Part shown: positions 10,054 through 19,700 of the stretch, in pieces
Layout: each line of letters begins with the position of its first letter
Numbering within the stretch: the first letter of the stretch is position 1
From: Pigmentiphaga aceris
GTDB taxonomy: Bacteria > Pseudomonadota > Gammaproteobacteria > Burkholderiales > Burkholderiaceae_B
Direction: 5' to 3'
NCBI RefSeq assembly: GCF_008119665.1
Contig: NZ_CP043046.1
Coordinates: 558,001-622,000 of the forward strand
Length of the DNA stretch: 64,000 bases
Position numbers and translations under genes: made by a program
Notes under the pieces: model-generated
What the model was told of the DNA's origin: nothing
What the model saw: only the letters and a program-made list of their open reading frames with translations
Database searches by the model: none

Positions 10054-10764
10054 ATGGATCATTCAAAGATGGAAGCAAGGATAGCATCGGGTCATTCGGC
10101 GACCGGCACGGGCGCAGCGGCAAATGCCGGGTCTGACGACAAGGGCGTGGCCGATGTCGGCACTGCAGCGGCCTTGCGGCCGCAGTTGCGGGCGGCGCGG
10201 ACGGCCATGTCGGAAGATCAGCGCGCCCAGGCCAATGATCGGATCGCCGACTACCTGGATGACTGGGCCGTTCAAGGCTTGACCCGTCCCATGCGCAAGG
10301 GTTCCGCACAACGTGTATTGGCCGCCTTCTGGCCGCTTGGACCGGAACCCGATCTGCGCGACTGGCTGATGCGCCAATCTGCCGACCCGGAATTGATGCT
10401 GGCCTTGCCCGTGGTGGTCGAACGCGATGCCCCACTGGTGTTCAAGCGCTGGTGGCCGGGTGCGCCGATGCGTGACGGTGCCTACGGCATTGCCGAGCCC
10501 GATCATGACCAGATTGTGACGCCCGACGTCATGCTGCTGCCTGCGCTGGGCTTCACAGCACAGGCCGATCGTATTGGCTACGGCGGCGGCTATTACGATC
10601 GCACGCTGGCAGGTTTCGATGTGGCCGGGCGCAAGGTGCAAACGATTGCCGTGGCCTACGCATGCGGATTGTTGGCCGAGGGCACCCATGTGCCGGCACC
10701 CCACGATCGGCGGGTGGACGCCGTGCTCAGCGAAACGGGGTGGACACCAAAAATGCCGGTGTGA
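10054..10764 (+). CDS. ygfA: 5-formyltetrahydrofolate cyclo-ligase
   Basis: ATP-dependent conversion of 5-formyl-THF to 5,10-methenyl-THF, which keeps the one-carbon pool active. The diagnostic motif RIGYGGGYYDRTLA is near the C-terminus, and LRPQLRAARTAMS marks the conserved N-terminal helix. The ~40 residues before that helix are low-complexity (Ala/Gly/Asp) and not typical. Starts at 10054 (MDHSKMEA) or 10069 (MEARIAS) are both possible. Divergent from slt with a 20-base gap between start codons, so the promoters must overlap the coding ends. Confidence 0.9.
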   Translation: MDHSKMEARIASGHSATGTGAAANAGSDDKGVADVGTAAALRPQLRAARTAMSEDQRAQANDRIADYLDDWAVQGLTRPMRKGSAQRVLAAFWPLGPEPDLRDWLMRQSADPELMLALPVVVERDAPLVFKRWWPGAPMRDGAYGIAEPDHDQIVTPDVMLLPALGFTAQADRIGYGGGYYDRTLAGFDVAGRKVQTIAVAYACGLLAEGTHVPAPHDRRVDAVLSETGWTPKMPV

Positions 10765-10899
10765 CGGGCGATGCAGACTGCCCCAGCGGCCTGCTGCAAG
10801 CCAGCTTTCAGCACACTGTAAAGAGGTAAAAAGCCTGGTTCAGTGGTAGCCTGCTTCCCGGTTTTTATTGCGCCAATGTATTCGCAGGAGAGGTTGAAC

Positions 10900-11583
10900 A
10901 TGCAAGATGTGGAACGTTTTATTGCCGGATTCGAGCGCTTCCGGCGTCAACACTTCGACGAAGCCCCTGATAGCTGGCAAGACCTGGTCGCCGAGCAGCG
11001 TCCGCGTACGCTGCTGATCGGCTGTAGCGATTCGCGGGTCGACCCGGCGCTATTGCTGGGCAGCGATCCCGGCGAAATCTTCACGGTGCGCAACGTGGCC
11101 AATCTGGTGCCGCGTAACGAGAACACCATCGGCAATCACGGTGTGTCCGCCGCAATCCAGTTTGCCGTCGATTCCCTGTTGGTGGAACGTGTCATCGTGC
11201 TTGGCCACAGTTCATGCGGTGGTATCGGCGCATTGATCTCGCAGCACTTGCCGCAGGAAGGCGAGTACGACTTCATCGGCCGCTGGGTCAGCATCGCCGA
11301 GCCGGCACGCCTGCGTGTCATGCGCGAAATGCCCGATGCAAGCCTGGCTGCTCGCCGGCGCGCCTGCGAGATGGCGTCCATTCTGGTGTCGCTGAAGAAC
11401 CTGATGAGCTTCCCGTGGGTGCAGCGTCGCGTCGAAGCTGGGGAACTTACCCTGCACGGCTGGTATTTCGACATGAAGGCGGGTGCGCTGCTGGCGTATT
11501 CGCGCGAAACCGATACGTTCGAGCCTTTGGGTGAGCCGCGGTCGGACATGCAAGACCCGACTCCCGGTACCGAGACTTCCTGA
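10900..11583 (+). CDS. can: Beta-class carbonic anhydrase
   Basis: Zinc enzyme interconverting CO2 and bicarbonate in the cytoplasm. The zinc ligands and dyad are visible: CSDSR (Cys and Asp) and HSSC (His and Cys), with the conserved RNVANLVP segment between them. The ATG at 10900 is preceded by ggagagg at a good distance and gives 227 aa. A longer GTG-started reading from 10843 has no ribosome binding site. Followed by a strong terminator. Confidence 0.93.
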   Translation: MQDVERFIAGFERFRRQHFDEAPDSWQDLVAEQRPRTLLIGCSDSRVDPALLLGSDPGEIFTVRNVANLVPRNENTIGNHGVSAAIQFAVDSLLVERVIVLGHSSCGGIGALISQHLPQEGEYDFIGRWVSIAEPARLRVMREMPDASLAARRRACEMASILVSLKNLMSFPWVQRRVEAGELTLHGWYFDMKAGALLAYSRETDTFEPLGEPRSDMQDPTPGTETS

Positions 11584-11669
11584 GGTCTTGCACGCTGTGT
11601 CGGTCGACCGCCATCCCGGAGGAACGTGAATCCGGGGGGGCTGAGCGACGAGTCATCTGCCAAAAAAAA

Positions 11670-11700
11670 CAGGGGGAGCTTGCTTGGCAAGCTCCCCCTG
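11670..11700. terminator. Bidirectional intrinsic terminator after can
   Basis: A perfect 14-bp stem (cagggggagcttgc / gcaagctccccctg) with a 3-base loop, an A-run to the left and a T-run to the right, so it can work in both directions. Its core GGGAGCTTGC/GCAAGCTCCC is shared with the terminator at 22803-22833 at the other end of the accessory cassette. Confidence 0.9.
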
Positions 11701-11993
11701 TTTTTATTGTCTGTGTCGTCATGCGATTCTGGTTGTTAACCATAGCCTGACAATAATATTTCTTTCATCCGCCTGAATTTCCCGCTTGGGGAATTTTCTG
11801 TTCCCGAATACTCTGTTACCAAACGTATTGGCAGCTCAATTACGGGTTGCGCCAGTAATCGCTTTGTTTATGCCTGTTTCGCGGTAATCCGATGGTTTCG
11901 GCGTCTGCCAAGGGCTTGCGTTCGATTCCGTCGCCCGCTGACGGCATATCGACCCATTCCCTTTCCGCTCCCTTCCTGGGCATAAAAACAGCC
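11701..11993 (+). promoter_or_regulatory. AT-rich leader and probable promoter of the first DUF4347 gene
   Basis: The region is clearly richer in A+T than its surroundings. A weak sigma70-like pair is TTGTTA at 11733-11738 and TAATAT at 11754-11759, with a short 15-base spacer. An imperfect inverted repeat (aatttccc / ggggaatt) lies around 11776-11797. No gene was recognised here. The long leader suggests regulated expression of the downstream surface protein. Confidence 0.35.
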
Positions 11994-14900
11994 ATGTCAG
12001 AAACCATTGTCTCTACATCGGGTACCAAAGCCCGGGAAATCGTTTTCATCGACAGCCGGGTCAAGGATCCGCAAACCTTGCTTGCAGGCTTGGCCGAAGG
12101 CGTTGAAGTCGTCTACCTGAATGCCCAGGCCGATGGTCTGGCTCAGATGGCCGAGGCCTTGGGCGAGTCGGGTGAATACGCTGCCGTACATGTGTTTGCC
12201 CACGGCGATAACGGGCGCATGTTGCTGGGCAACACCCTCGTGGATGAGGGCGCGTTGGCTGGCCACGCAGACACGTTGGCGGCGTTGGGACGCGGCCTGA
12301 CCGAAGACGGTGACCTACTGCTGTTTGTCTGCGATCTGGGCAGCGGGGAGGTTGGTGCACGGTTCGTCGCGAGCCTGGCTGCGCTGACGGGTGCCGATGT
12401 GGCCGCCAGCGATGACCGCACCGGTGCGGGCGGTGATTGGGACCTGGAGGTCACCCAGGGCAGCATCGACAGTGGCGGGGTGTTGTCGGCGGAGGCTTTG
12501 GCTGCCTACCAGTACAGCCTGGCGATACCGACTGCGACCATCGTGGTCAGCAACCCAGCGATGAAGATCGGTTCCACTTCGCTGGTGACCATTACCTTCA
12601 GTGAAGCGGTGATCGGGCTTGACCACAGCGCCTTCACCGTGGCCGGCGGGACCTTGAACACCGTCAGCAGCTCAGATGGCGGCATCACCTGGACCACGAC
12701 TTTTACGCCGACTTCGGGCATTACCAGCAGCAGCAACGTCATCACCCTGGACAATACCCTGGTCACCAGCGTATCGACCGGCACGGCGGGTGTTGGCAGC
12801 ACCCCGTCCAACAGCTACGCAGTCGATACCCAGCGGCCGACGGTCACCATCGTCGTGGCGAACGACCGTCTGGGCATTGGCAGCAGCTCGCAGGTAACCT
12901 TCACCTTCAGTGAGGCGGTGACCGGTTTCACCACTCTCGACCTTACCTCCTCCACTGGCATTGTGCACACGCTGACCACCAGCGATGGCATCACCTGGAC
13001 CGCAACCCTGATACCGTTGTCAAATTCGACGAGCCTCAGCAACGTCATTTCCCTGGACGGTGCAGGCGTGGCCGATGTGGCGGGCAACATGGGTAGCGGT
13101 TCACCGATTTCAAACAACTACATTGTTGATACGGTTGCCCCGACCGCCACCATTACCCTGGACAACTCGGCCTTGAAGGCGGGCGACACGTCCTTGGTGA
13201 CGATTGCCTTCAGCGAAGCGGTCACGGGGTTCAGCAATGCCAGTCTGACCGTCGCCAACGGCAGCTTGGGCACCGTCAGCAGCGCAAATGGCGGCGTCAC
13301 CTGGACAGCGGTCTACACGCCGGACGCGGGCATCACCAGCAACACCGGTGTCATCGGTCTGACCAATGCCGGTGTGACGGATCAAGTGGGCAACGTCATC
13401 ACCGGCACCGTCAACTCGGACAACATCACCGTGAACACCGTGCGGCCCACCGCCACGATTGCGATGTCCGACACCGCCGTGGTCGAAGGCGACTTGCCGG
13501 TGGTGACGATCACCTTCAGCGAAGCCGTCACGGGCTTTGCCAATGACGACCTGACAACGCCCAGCGGCACGCTCAGCGCTGTCAGCAGCGCCGATGGCGG
13601 CATTACCTGGACGGCCACCTTCACCCCGAATGGCAATGTGGGCGCGCTGAACAATGCCATTGTTCTGAACATGGCGGGCGTGACCAATGCAAGTGGCAAT
13701 ACGGGCACCGGCACGGTAGCGTCCAGCAATTACTCGGTGGATACCGTCGTGCCCACGCCGCCGACCGCCCCGACCGGACCTGCGATCGATGTCGATGGTG
13801 CACAGGTCAGCACCGGTACGGCCCCTGACGGATCCATCGTGACCACCATCGCGCCGGTGACACCCCGCACGAACGATCCTGCATCCGGCAACGTCAAACA
13901 GGCCGAGGTGCCCGTGGTCACCACAGCCGACGGGCAGGTCATTCTGCAGGTCAGCGTACCGGTGGGCGTGGGTGTGCAGGTTCAAGGCAACGCCAATGCG
14001 TCCACGGGCGATGCCGCCTTGGCGGAATTGGTCAATCGCATTCGTGATTCCAGCAGCAATCCCGACCTGTTGGGCAGCGGCCAATCGTTTGTCGGTGCGC
14101 TTGGGGCGAACACACCACTTACGGTCCGCACCATCACGGGTAGCACCGCCGCCGGGTTCGATCCGGCAGTACCGCTGGTCATCAGCGGCAATACCACCGG
14201 TCAACAAGCCATTGTTCTGGACACCCGTTCTTTGCCGACGGGCAGTATCGTCAGGATGGACAACGTCAACTTTGCCGCGGTGGTGGGAACCGCCCACCTG
14301 GTCGGTGGCGCTGGATCCAACGTGGTGTTCGCGGACGATGCCGAGCAGTTCATGGTGTTGGGTGCCGGTGACGACGTGATCCACGGCGGCGGTGGCAATG
14401 ACACCGTCGGCAGCTTGCGCGGCAAGGATCAGATCTTCGGCGATGCGGGCGACGATGTGGTCTATGGCGGGGCCGACGACGACACGTTGAGCGGCGGTAC
14501 CGGCAACGACCGGCTCAATGGCGGCTTCGGACTGGACACCGCCTTGCAAAGCGGCACGCTGGCGGACTACGCCGTGACACGTGACGGCAATACGGTGGTG
14601 TTGACGCATCGCAGCTCAGGCGAAATCGATCGTCTGCTGGACGTGGAGGTCGTTCAATTCGACAGCGGTCGCAATCTGGTGATCGCACACGAAGCCAGTG
14701 ATGTGGCGATGCTGACCGCGCTGCATCCGACTGCGCAACTGATCGAGTTGAACCTGACGCGCGCCGTAAGGGGCACCGATGGCAACGATGTGGTCACGCC
14801 GACCCTGGGTATTGGACTGAACATCGATCTGGGTGCAGGGCTGGACGTGGTCCGGCTGGCCGGTGGTCGCGCCAGTGTTCACCTGGAGGTCGAGGCAGGC

Positions 14901-15362
14901 CACCTGGTTGAACTGACGCGCCTGGAAGACGGCGCGATGCTGTCGTTCAGAAATACCGAGCTGCTGGCCTTTGCCAATGGCGATGTCACCGTGTTGGCGC
15001 AGACCAAGGATCAAGCGGTATTGGGGCGTGCCTACGAGTTGCTGCTGAATCGCAACGTCGATGTGGACGGTTTTCAGTTCTGGGCGAGTGGACTGGCTGC
15101 CGGGGCGAGCCTGCAAAGCGTGTTGACCGAGATCACCACGTCGCGTGAAGCAGCCAGCATCTTTTCGCTGTCGGACAGCGCGTTCCTGGATCAGCTGTAC
15201 CTGCGCGGCTTCGATCGCGCTGCGGATGCAAGCGGCAAGGCCTACTGGTTGGATGCGTTGGCCAGAGGTGAAAGCCGCGCCAAGGTGCTGGAAGGTTTCG
15301 CCGGGTCGAACGAGGCAATTGCATTGATCGGCAGCACGGTGGACGTGACCGTGATGACCTGA
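11994..15362 (+). CDS. Giant secreted protein: DUF4347, 4 Ig-like repeats, RTX, DUF4214
   Basis: Predicted type I secretion substrate or surface adhesin of 1122 aa with no N-terminal signal peptide. Order of parts: DUF4347 (about residues 15-175, with REIVFIDSRVKD and HVFAHG); four Ig-like repeats of ~102 aa (bases 12528-13751, each with a TSLVTITFSEAV-type strand and GGITWTATFTP); a linker; RTX-type calcium-binding repeats (GAGDDVIHGGGGNDT, GGTGNDRLNGG); and a DUF4214 domain ending in VDVTVMT. The ATG at 11994 is chosen because MSETIVS aligns with the start of the paralogue. No type I exporter genes are in the window. A surface or adhesion role is inferred from architecture. Confidence 0.82.
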   Translation: MSETIVSTSGTKAREIVFIDSRVKDPQTLLAGLAEGVEVVYLNAQADGLAQMAEALGESGEYAAVHVFAHGDNGRMLLGNTLVDEGALAGHADTLAALGRGLTEDGDLLLFVCDLGSGEVGARFVASLAALTGADVAASDDRTGAGGDWDLEVTQGSIDSGGVLSAEALAAYQYSLAIPTATIVVSNPAMKIGSTSLVTITFSEAVIGLDHSAFTVAGGTLNTVSSSDGGITWTTTFTPTSGITSSSNVITLDNTLVTSVSTGTAGVGSTPSNSYAVDTQRPTVTIVVANDRLGIGSSSQVTFTFSEAVTGFTTLDLTSSTGIVHTLTTSDGITWTATLIPLSNSTSLSNVISLDGAGVADVAGNMGSGSPISNNYIVDTVAPTATITLDNSALKAGDTSLVTIAFSEAVTGFSNASLTVANGSLGTVSSANGGVTWTAVYTPDAGITSNTGVIGLTNAGVTDQVGNVITGTVNSDNITVNTVRPTATIAMSDTAVVEGDLPVVTITFSEAVTGFANDDLTTPSGTLSAVSSADGGITWTATFTPNGNVGALNNAIVLNMAGVTNASGNTGTGTVASSNYSVDTVVPTPPTAPTGPAIDVDGAQVSTGTAPDGSIVTTIAPVTPRTNDPASGNVKQAEVPVVTTADGQVILQVSVPVGVGVQVQGNANASTGDAALAELVNRIRDSSSNPDLLGSGQSFVGALGANTPLTVRTITGSTAAGFDPAVPLVISGNTTGQQAIVLDTRSLPTGSIVRMDNVNFAAVVGTAHLVGGAGSNVVFADDAEQFMVLGAGDDVIHGGGGNDTVGSLRGKDQIFGDAGDDVVYGGADDDTLSGGTGNDRLNGGFGLDTALQSGTLADYAVTRDGNTVVLTHRSSGEIDRLLDVEVVQFDSGRNLVIAHEASDVAMLTALHPTAQLIELNLTRAVRGTDGNDVVTPTLGIGLNIDLGAGLDVVRLAGGRASVHLEVEAGHLVELTRLEDGAMLSFRNTELLAFANGDVTVLAQTKDQAVLGRAYELLLNRNVDVDGFQFWASGLAAGASLQSVLTEITTSREAASIFSLSDSAFLDQLYLRGFDRAADASGKAYWLDALARGESRAKVLEGFAGSNEAIALIGSTVDVTVMT
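12528..13751 (+). repeat. Ig-like repeat array, 4 units
   Basis: Four coding repeats begin at about 12528, 12837, 13140 and 13446 (309, 303, 306 and 306 bases), in total exactly 4 x 306 bases. Units 3 and 4 closely match units 8 and 9 of the array in the second DUF4347 gene. Confidence 0.85.
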
Positions 15363-15427
15363 GTTTGAGGGGCGCGTCGATACCCGGCTGCTGGCAATCC
15401 TTGATTGCCGAAGCTTGAGGATTTTTC

Positions 15428-15454
15428 CGTCGACCGCCACCCTGGCGGTTGACG
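15428..15454 (+). terminator. Probable terminator hairpin after the first DUF4347 gene
   Basis: 12-bp stem (cgtcgaccgcca / tggcggttgacg) with one G-U pair and a CCC loop, 66 bases after the stop codon. Only a short pyrimidine stretch (tctttc) follows, so termination may be incomplete. Confidence 0.55.
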
Positions 15455-15650
15455 TCTTTCAGTCCTGCTGCAAACGCAGGCACCCACATCGGTCTGATGC
15501 ACTGTCAACACGAATCATTCGTTTCTTGAGCCGGTGACCCACATGCTTTGGTCATCTCGGCAGCATTCCTGTAAATGCCGATAGTTACATATTGTTTCAT
15601 TAAGTTGCGATCTGTCAGGTTAGGCCGCGCATGTGCCCATGCGTCTTCTT

Positions 15651-15676
15651 AATCAGCTGAACACGTTCAGTTGATT
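15651..15676. promoter_or_regulatory. 26-base dyad upstream of the sulfotransferase gene
   Basis: Arms aatcagctgaac and gttcagttgatt pair over 12 positions with one G-T mismatch and a two-base centre. The tight symmetry and the position 83 bases ahead of the start codon suggest a protein-binding operator rather than a terminator. The binding protein is unknown. Confidence 0.4.
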
Positions 15677-15759
15677 CAGGTTCCTCCTGGCACGTCGGTT
15701 TTTTCTGGCAACGCCCAGTCGCTTCCGTCTGCCGCTTATTCATCAGCTGTAGGCGCCGA

Positions 15760-16686
15760 ATGCTTGCCCAGTTCCATTTCATCTGCGGCCTTCCACGCTC
15801 TGGCAGCACCTTGCTGTCCGCGCTGCTTCGCCAGAACCCGCGCTTTCACGCCGGCATGAGCAGCCCAGTGGGCAACTTGCTCAACGGCATGCTGGGTCAA
15901 TTGGGTGCGGGTAGCGAGTTTGGCCCGCTGGTCACGACCGAACAACGCCGTCGCCTGGGGCGTGGCCTGTTCGACGCCTATTACGCCGACCACGCGGACA
16001 AGGCGGTCATCTTCGATACCAATCGCGGATGGAGCGGCCAGATGGCGGCCGCGCTCGATATGTTTCCGCGCGCCAAATTCATTGCCTGTGTGCGCAACGT
16101 GGCCTGGGTCATGGACAGCATCGAGCAGCGCTATCGCGCCGACCCGTATGAGATCACCAAGCTGTTCACCAACGACGCCGAGCGCAACGATGTCTACAGC
16201 CGTGTCGAGGCGCTCGCGCAGCGCAATCGCATGGTGGGCGGTCCTTGGGCTGCGTTGAAGCAGGCCTTCTACAGCAACGAAGCCGAAAACCTGCTGGTGG
16301 TCGATTACGACCTGCTGGCCCAGGCACCCGACAAGGTGCTGAAGCTGATTTATGACTTCATTGGTGAGCCCTGGTTTGAACATGACTACCAGGGTCTGAA
16401 CTACGACGAGCCGGCGTTCGACCGCAATCTGGGACTGCCCAACCTGCACAAGGTCCGCGAAAAAGTGGCACTGCAACACCGCCGCAGCGTGTTGCCGCCA
16501 GACCTGTTCGCCCAGTACAGCCAGCTGTCTTTCTGGCAGCACGGTGCCGACAGCGCCGCCCGTGTGATTGCCGTCAAACCACCCCCGGATCAACACGGCA
16601 ACGCCAACGTGGCTGCCGGCATGCCTCTGCCTTCCTCGAACACCGATTTGCACGGAACGAAACCGCCTCGCAACACGATCGGCTGA
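15760..16686 (+). CDS. Sulfotransferase family protein (PAPS-dependent)
   Basis: Predicted cytoplasmic sulfotransferase of 308 aa. The 5'-phosphosulfate loop is at the N-terminus (GLPRSGSTLLSALL) and a 3'-phosphate-binding segment follows (FIACVRNVAWVMDS). The C-terminal ~50 residues are Pro/Asn-rich and look disordered. It sits alone on the same strand between two paralogous giant secreted proteins, with 85 bases to the second. The context suggests that it modifies those proteins or a surface glycan linked to them, but no substrate can be read from the sequence. The ATG at 15760 follows taggcg. Confidence 0.82.
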   Translation: MLAQFHFICGLPRSGSTLLSALLRQNPRFHAGMSSPVGNLLNGMLGQLGAGSEFGPLVTTEQRRRLGRGLFDAYYADHADKAVIFDTNRGWSGQMAAALDMFPRAKFIACVRNVAWVMDSIEQRYRADPYEITKLFTNDAERNDVYSRVEALAQRNRMVGGPWAALKQAFYSNEAENLLVVDYDLLAQAPDKVLKLIYDFIGEPWFEHDYQGLNYDEPAFDRNLGLPNLHKVREKVALQHRRSVLPPDLFAQYSQLSFWQHGADSAARVIAVKPPPDQHGNANVAAGMPLPSSNTDLHGTKPPRNTIG

Positions 16687-16771
16687 GCGTTGTCCGTAAC
16701 GCCTGCTGTTTGTTCTCCGGTTTCGTATCAATCGCGTCCTCACCTCACTGCTTAGGGCAGGAAAGACCGCC

Positions 16772-19700
16772 ATGTCAGAACTCAACATCGTCCCCCAGGG
16801 TGTTCCCGCCCGCGAGATCGTTTTCATCGACAGCCGCGTCAAAGACGCCGATGTCTTGCTTCAGGGCCTGGCCCCTGGCGTGGAAGTCGTCTATATCGAT
16901 GCGCAGACCAACGGGCTGGCCCAGATGGCAGCCGTGCTGGGCGAGTCGGGCCAATATTCCGCTGTCCACGTGTTCGGGCACGGCGATGAAGGGCAGCTGT
17001 GGCTGGGCGATACCTTCCTGGACGGCAATTCCTTGTCGGGGCAGGAAGCTACGCTGGCCGCGTTGGGGCGCGGCATTACCGAGGATGGCGACCTGCTGAT
17101 CTACGCCTGTGACCTGGGTGAAGGGGAGGTCGGTGCACAGTTCGTGGCGACGCTTGCGCAGTTGACGGGTGCCGATGTCGCCGCCAGCAATGACCGCACG
17201 GGTGCGGGTGGCGACTGGAATCTGGAGATCACCAGCGGCACGGTGGAAAGCGTAGGCGTGCTGTCGCAGCAGGCGATGGATGCCTATGCCTGGAGCCTGG
17301 CAACGATCACGGTGACATCCAATGCCAGTACAGGGGCGGGGTCATTGCGTGCAGCGCTGGCGAATGCCCAGAACGGCGATATCGTGACGTTCGCCAGTGG
17401 CATGACGGTCTCCTTGGATGCGCAGTTGGTGGTCAACAAGAACATCACCATCGATGGCGACCTGAACAATGACGGCATCGCGGATGTCACGCTGGATGGT
17501 CAGTACCAAACCAGCGTCATTCAGGTCACGTCGGGGACAACCACCACCTTTGATGGCGTGATCATTACAAAGGGCCGGGTCAGTACGGCAGGGGCCAACA
17601 GCGGTTCTGTGATCAATGCAGCTGATGCATTGGGTGCAGGCATCAGCAACGCGGGTAACCTGACTTTGCTCAATACCACGGTGACGGCCAATGCTGCGGC
17701 AGGCGGTGGTGGTGGTGGCGGTGTGCTGTCGCCGAACATCGGCGGTGGCGGCGGCGGTGGTGGCGGCATTGGCGGCCAGAACGGTGCTGCCGGGGGTGGG
17801 GCAGGTAGCTATAGCCCGTCATCCCCATCGACCAATACCGGGGGTAATGGTGCGGCGTTCAGCCCCATCTATTTCGGTGGCCGTGGCGGTAATGCCAGTG
17901 GCGGCGGTGCGGGTGGCGTGGGCACGCCTTATGGCTACACCAACGGTGGTGCAGGTGGCACCGCGACGTCTGCCGGAATCACCATTGGTGGCGGCGGTGG
18001 CGGTGCAGGCTTCGACGCCAACGGCGGTCGTGGTGGCGCAGCGGCAGGCGGTATTTTCAACGGCAGCACTGGCACCCTGTCGATCATCGGTACGTCGAAC
18101 ATCACCGGCAATATCGGTGCAGGGGGCGGTGGCGGCGGTGGCGGTTCCATTGGGGGCAACGGTGGCGTGGGCGTTGGCGGCATCTGGAACCAGGGCACGC
18201 TCAATATCACGGCGGCGAACAATGCGGCCATGAACAACAAGGGTGTCAGTGGTGTGGGTGGCCAGTCGACCAGCGGTGGTACGACCGGCATATCGCCAAC
18301 GGCGAGCGACAACATCCGCAACGATGGCACGCAAAACACCAGCTACGTGGCTGACACCACGGCACCCACGATCTCAAGCATCGTGATTGCCAATACCTCG
18401 CTGACAGCGGGCAATACGTCTCTCGTCACCTTCACCTTCGACGAGAAGGTGTTCGGCCTGGATATTTCCGAGATCACCGTGCCCAACGGCACGCTGACCA
18501 ATCTGACGACCGCCGACAACGTGACATGGACTGCCACGCTGACGGCAGCCGCCAACGCCACATCTGCCAGCAACGCCATCAGCTTGTCTGGCTCGGCAGT
18601 ACAGGATTCCGCCGGCAACATCGGAACCGGCACCAAAAGCTCCAACAACTACGCGGTGGATACGGTTGGTCCGACGGCGACCATCACGATGGCAGACACC
18701 GCGCTTACCACCGGCGAAACCTCGTTGGTCACCTTCACGTTCAATGAAGCGGTAACCGGTTTCACCAATGCAGACTTGACGATACCTACCGGTACCTTGA
18801 GCGTAGTCAGCAGCAGCGATGGCGGGCTGACATGGACGGCCATCTACACGCCGAACGCCAATGTTTCCAGCAACACTAACCTGATCACGCTGAACAATGC
18901 GGGCGTGACAGACCAGCTTGGCAACGCGGGGACCGGTTCGACCAATTCGCCCAATTTCACCATCAACACCGTGCAGACGACTGCAACGGTAGTGGTGGCG
19001 TCCAATGCGCTGAAAATTGGCAGTGATTCATTGGTCACCTTCACGTTCAGCGAAGCGGTGACCGGGCTCACCAATGCCGCGCTGACCGTTCCGAATGGCA
19101 CGTTGACACCTGTCAGCAGCACGGACGGCGGCATCACCTGGACGGCAACGCTTACCCCCACGGCGGGTGTCACCAGTGCCACCAATGTCATCGCCATAGA
19201 CATGGCCGCCGCGACCGCAGGGGCCAGCAACCCGGGCAGCGGGAGCACGCCGTCCAACAATTACACCGTTGACACCGAGCGTCCGACCGCGACCATCGTC
19301 GTGGCGAACAATGCCTTGAAAGCAGGTGAGACCTCGTTGGTGACGTTCACCTTCAACGAAGCGGTGACCGGTTTCACCAATGCGGACCTGACGCTGGCTG
19401 GCGGCATGCTGAGTGCGGTGTCGAGTGCCGACGGGGGCACGACCTGGACGGCAACCTTCACGCCGTCGGCCGACACGACCAGTACCGGCAATGTCATTAC
19501 CTTGAACAACACGGGTGTCGCCGACCTTGCAGGCAACGCTGGTACCAGCACAAAAGACTCCAACAGTTTCGCCATCGATACCGCTCGCCCCACGGCGAAC
19601 ATCACGATGTCAGACTCGGCCCTGGTGGTGGGTGAAACCTCCTTGGTCACCTTCACGTTCAGCGAAGTGGTCACGGGGTTCACCAATGCTGCGTTGACGG

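Larger units (their letters stand above)
15363..15759. other. Intergenic region between the first DUF4347 gene and the sulfotransferase gene
   Basis: No gene was recognised. It holds a hairpin at 15428-15454, an A+T-rich stretch around 15560-15610 that could contain a promoter, and an operator-like dyad at 15651-15676 close to the sulfotransferase start. Confidence 0.5.
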
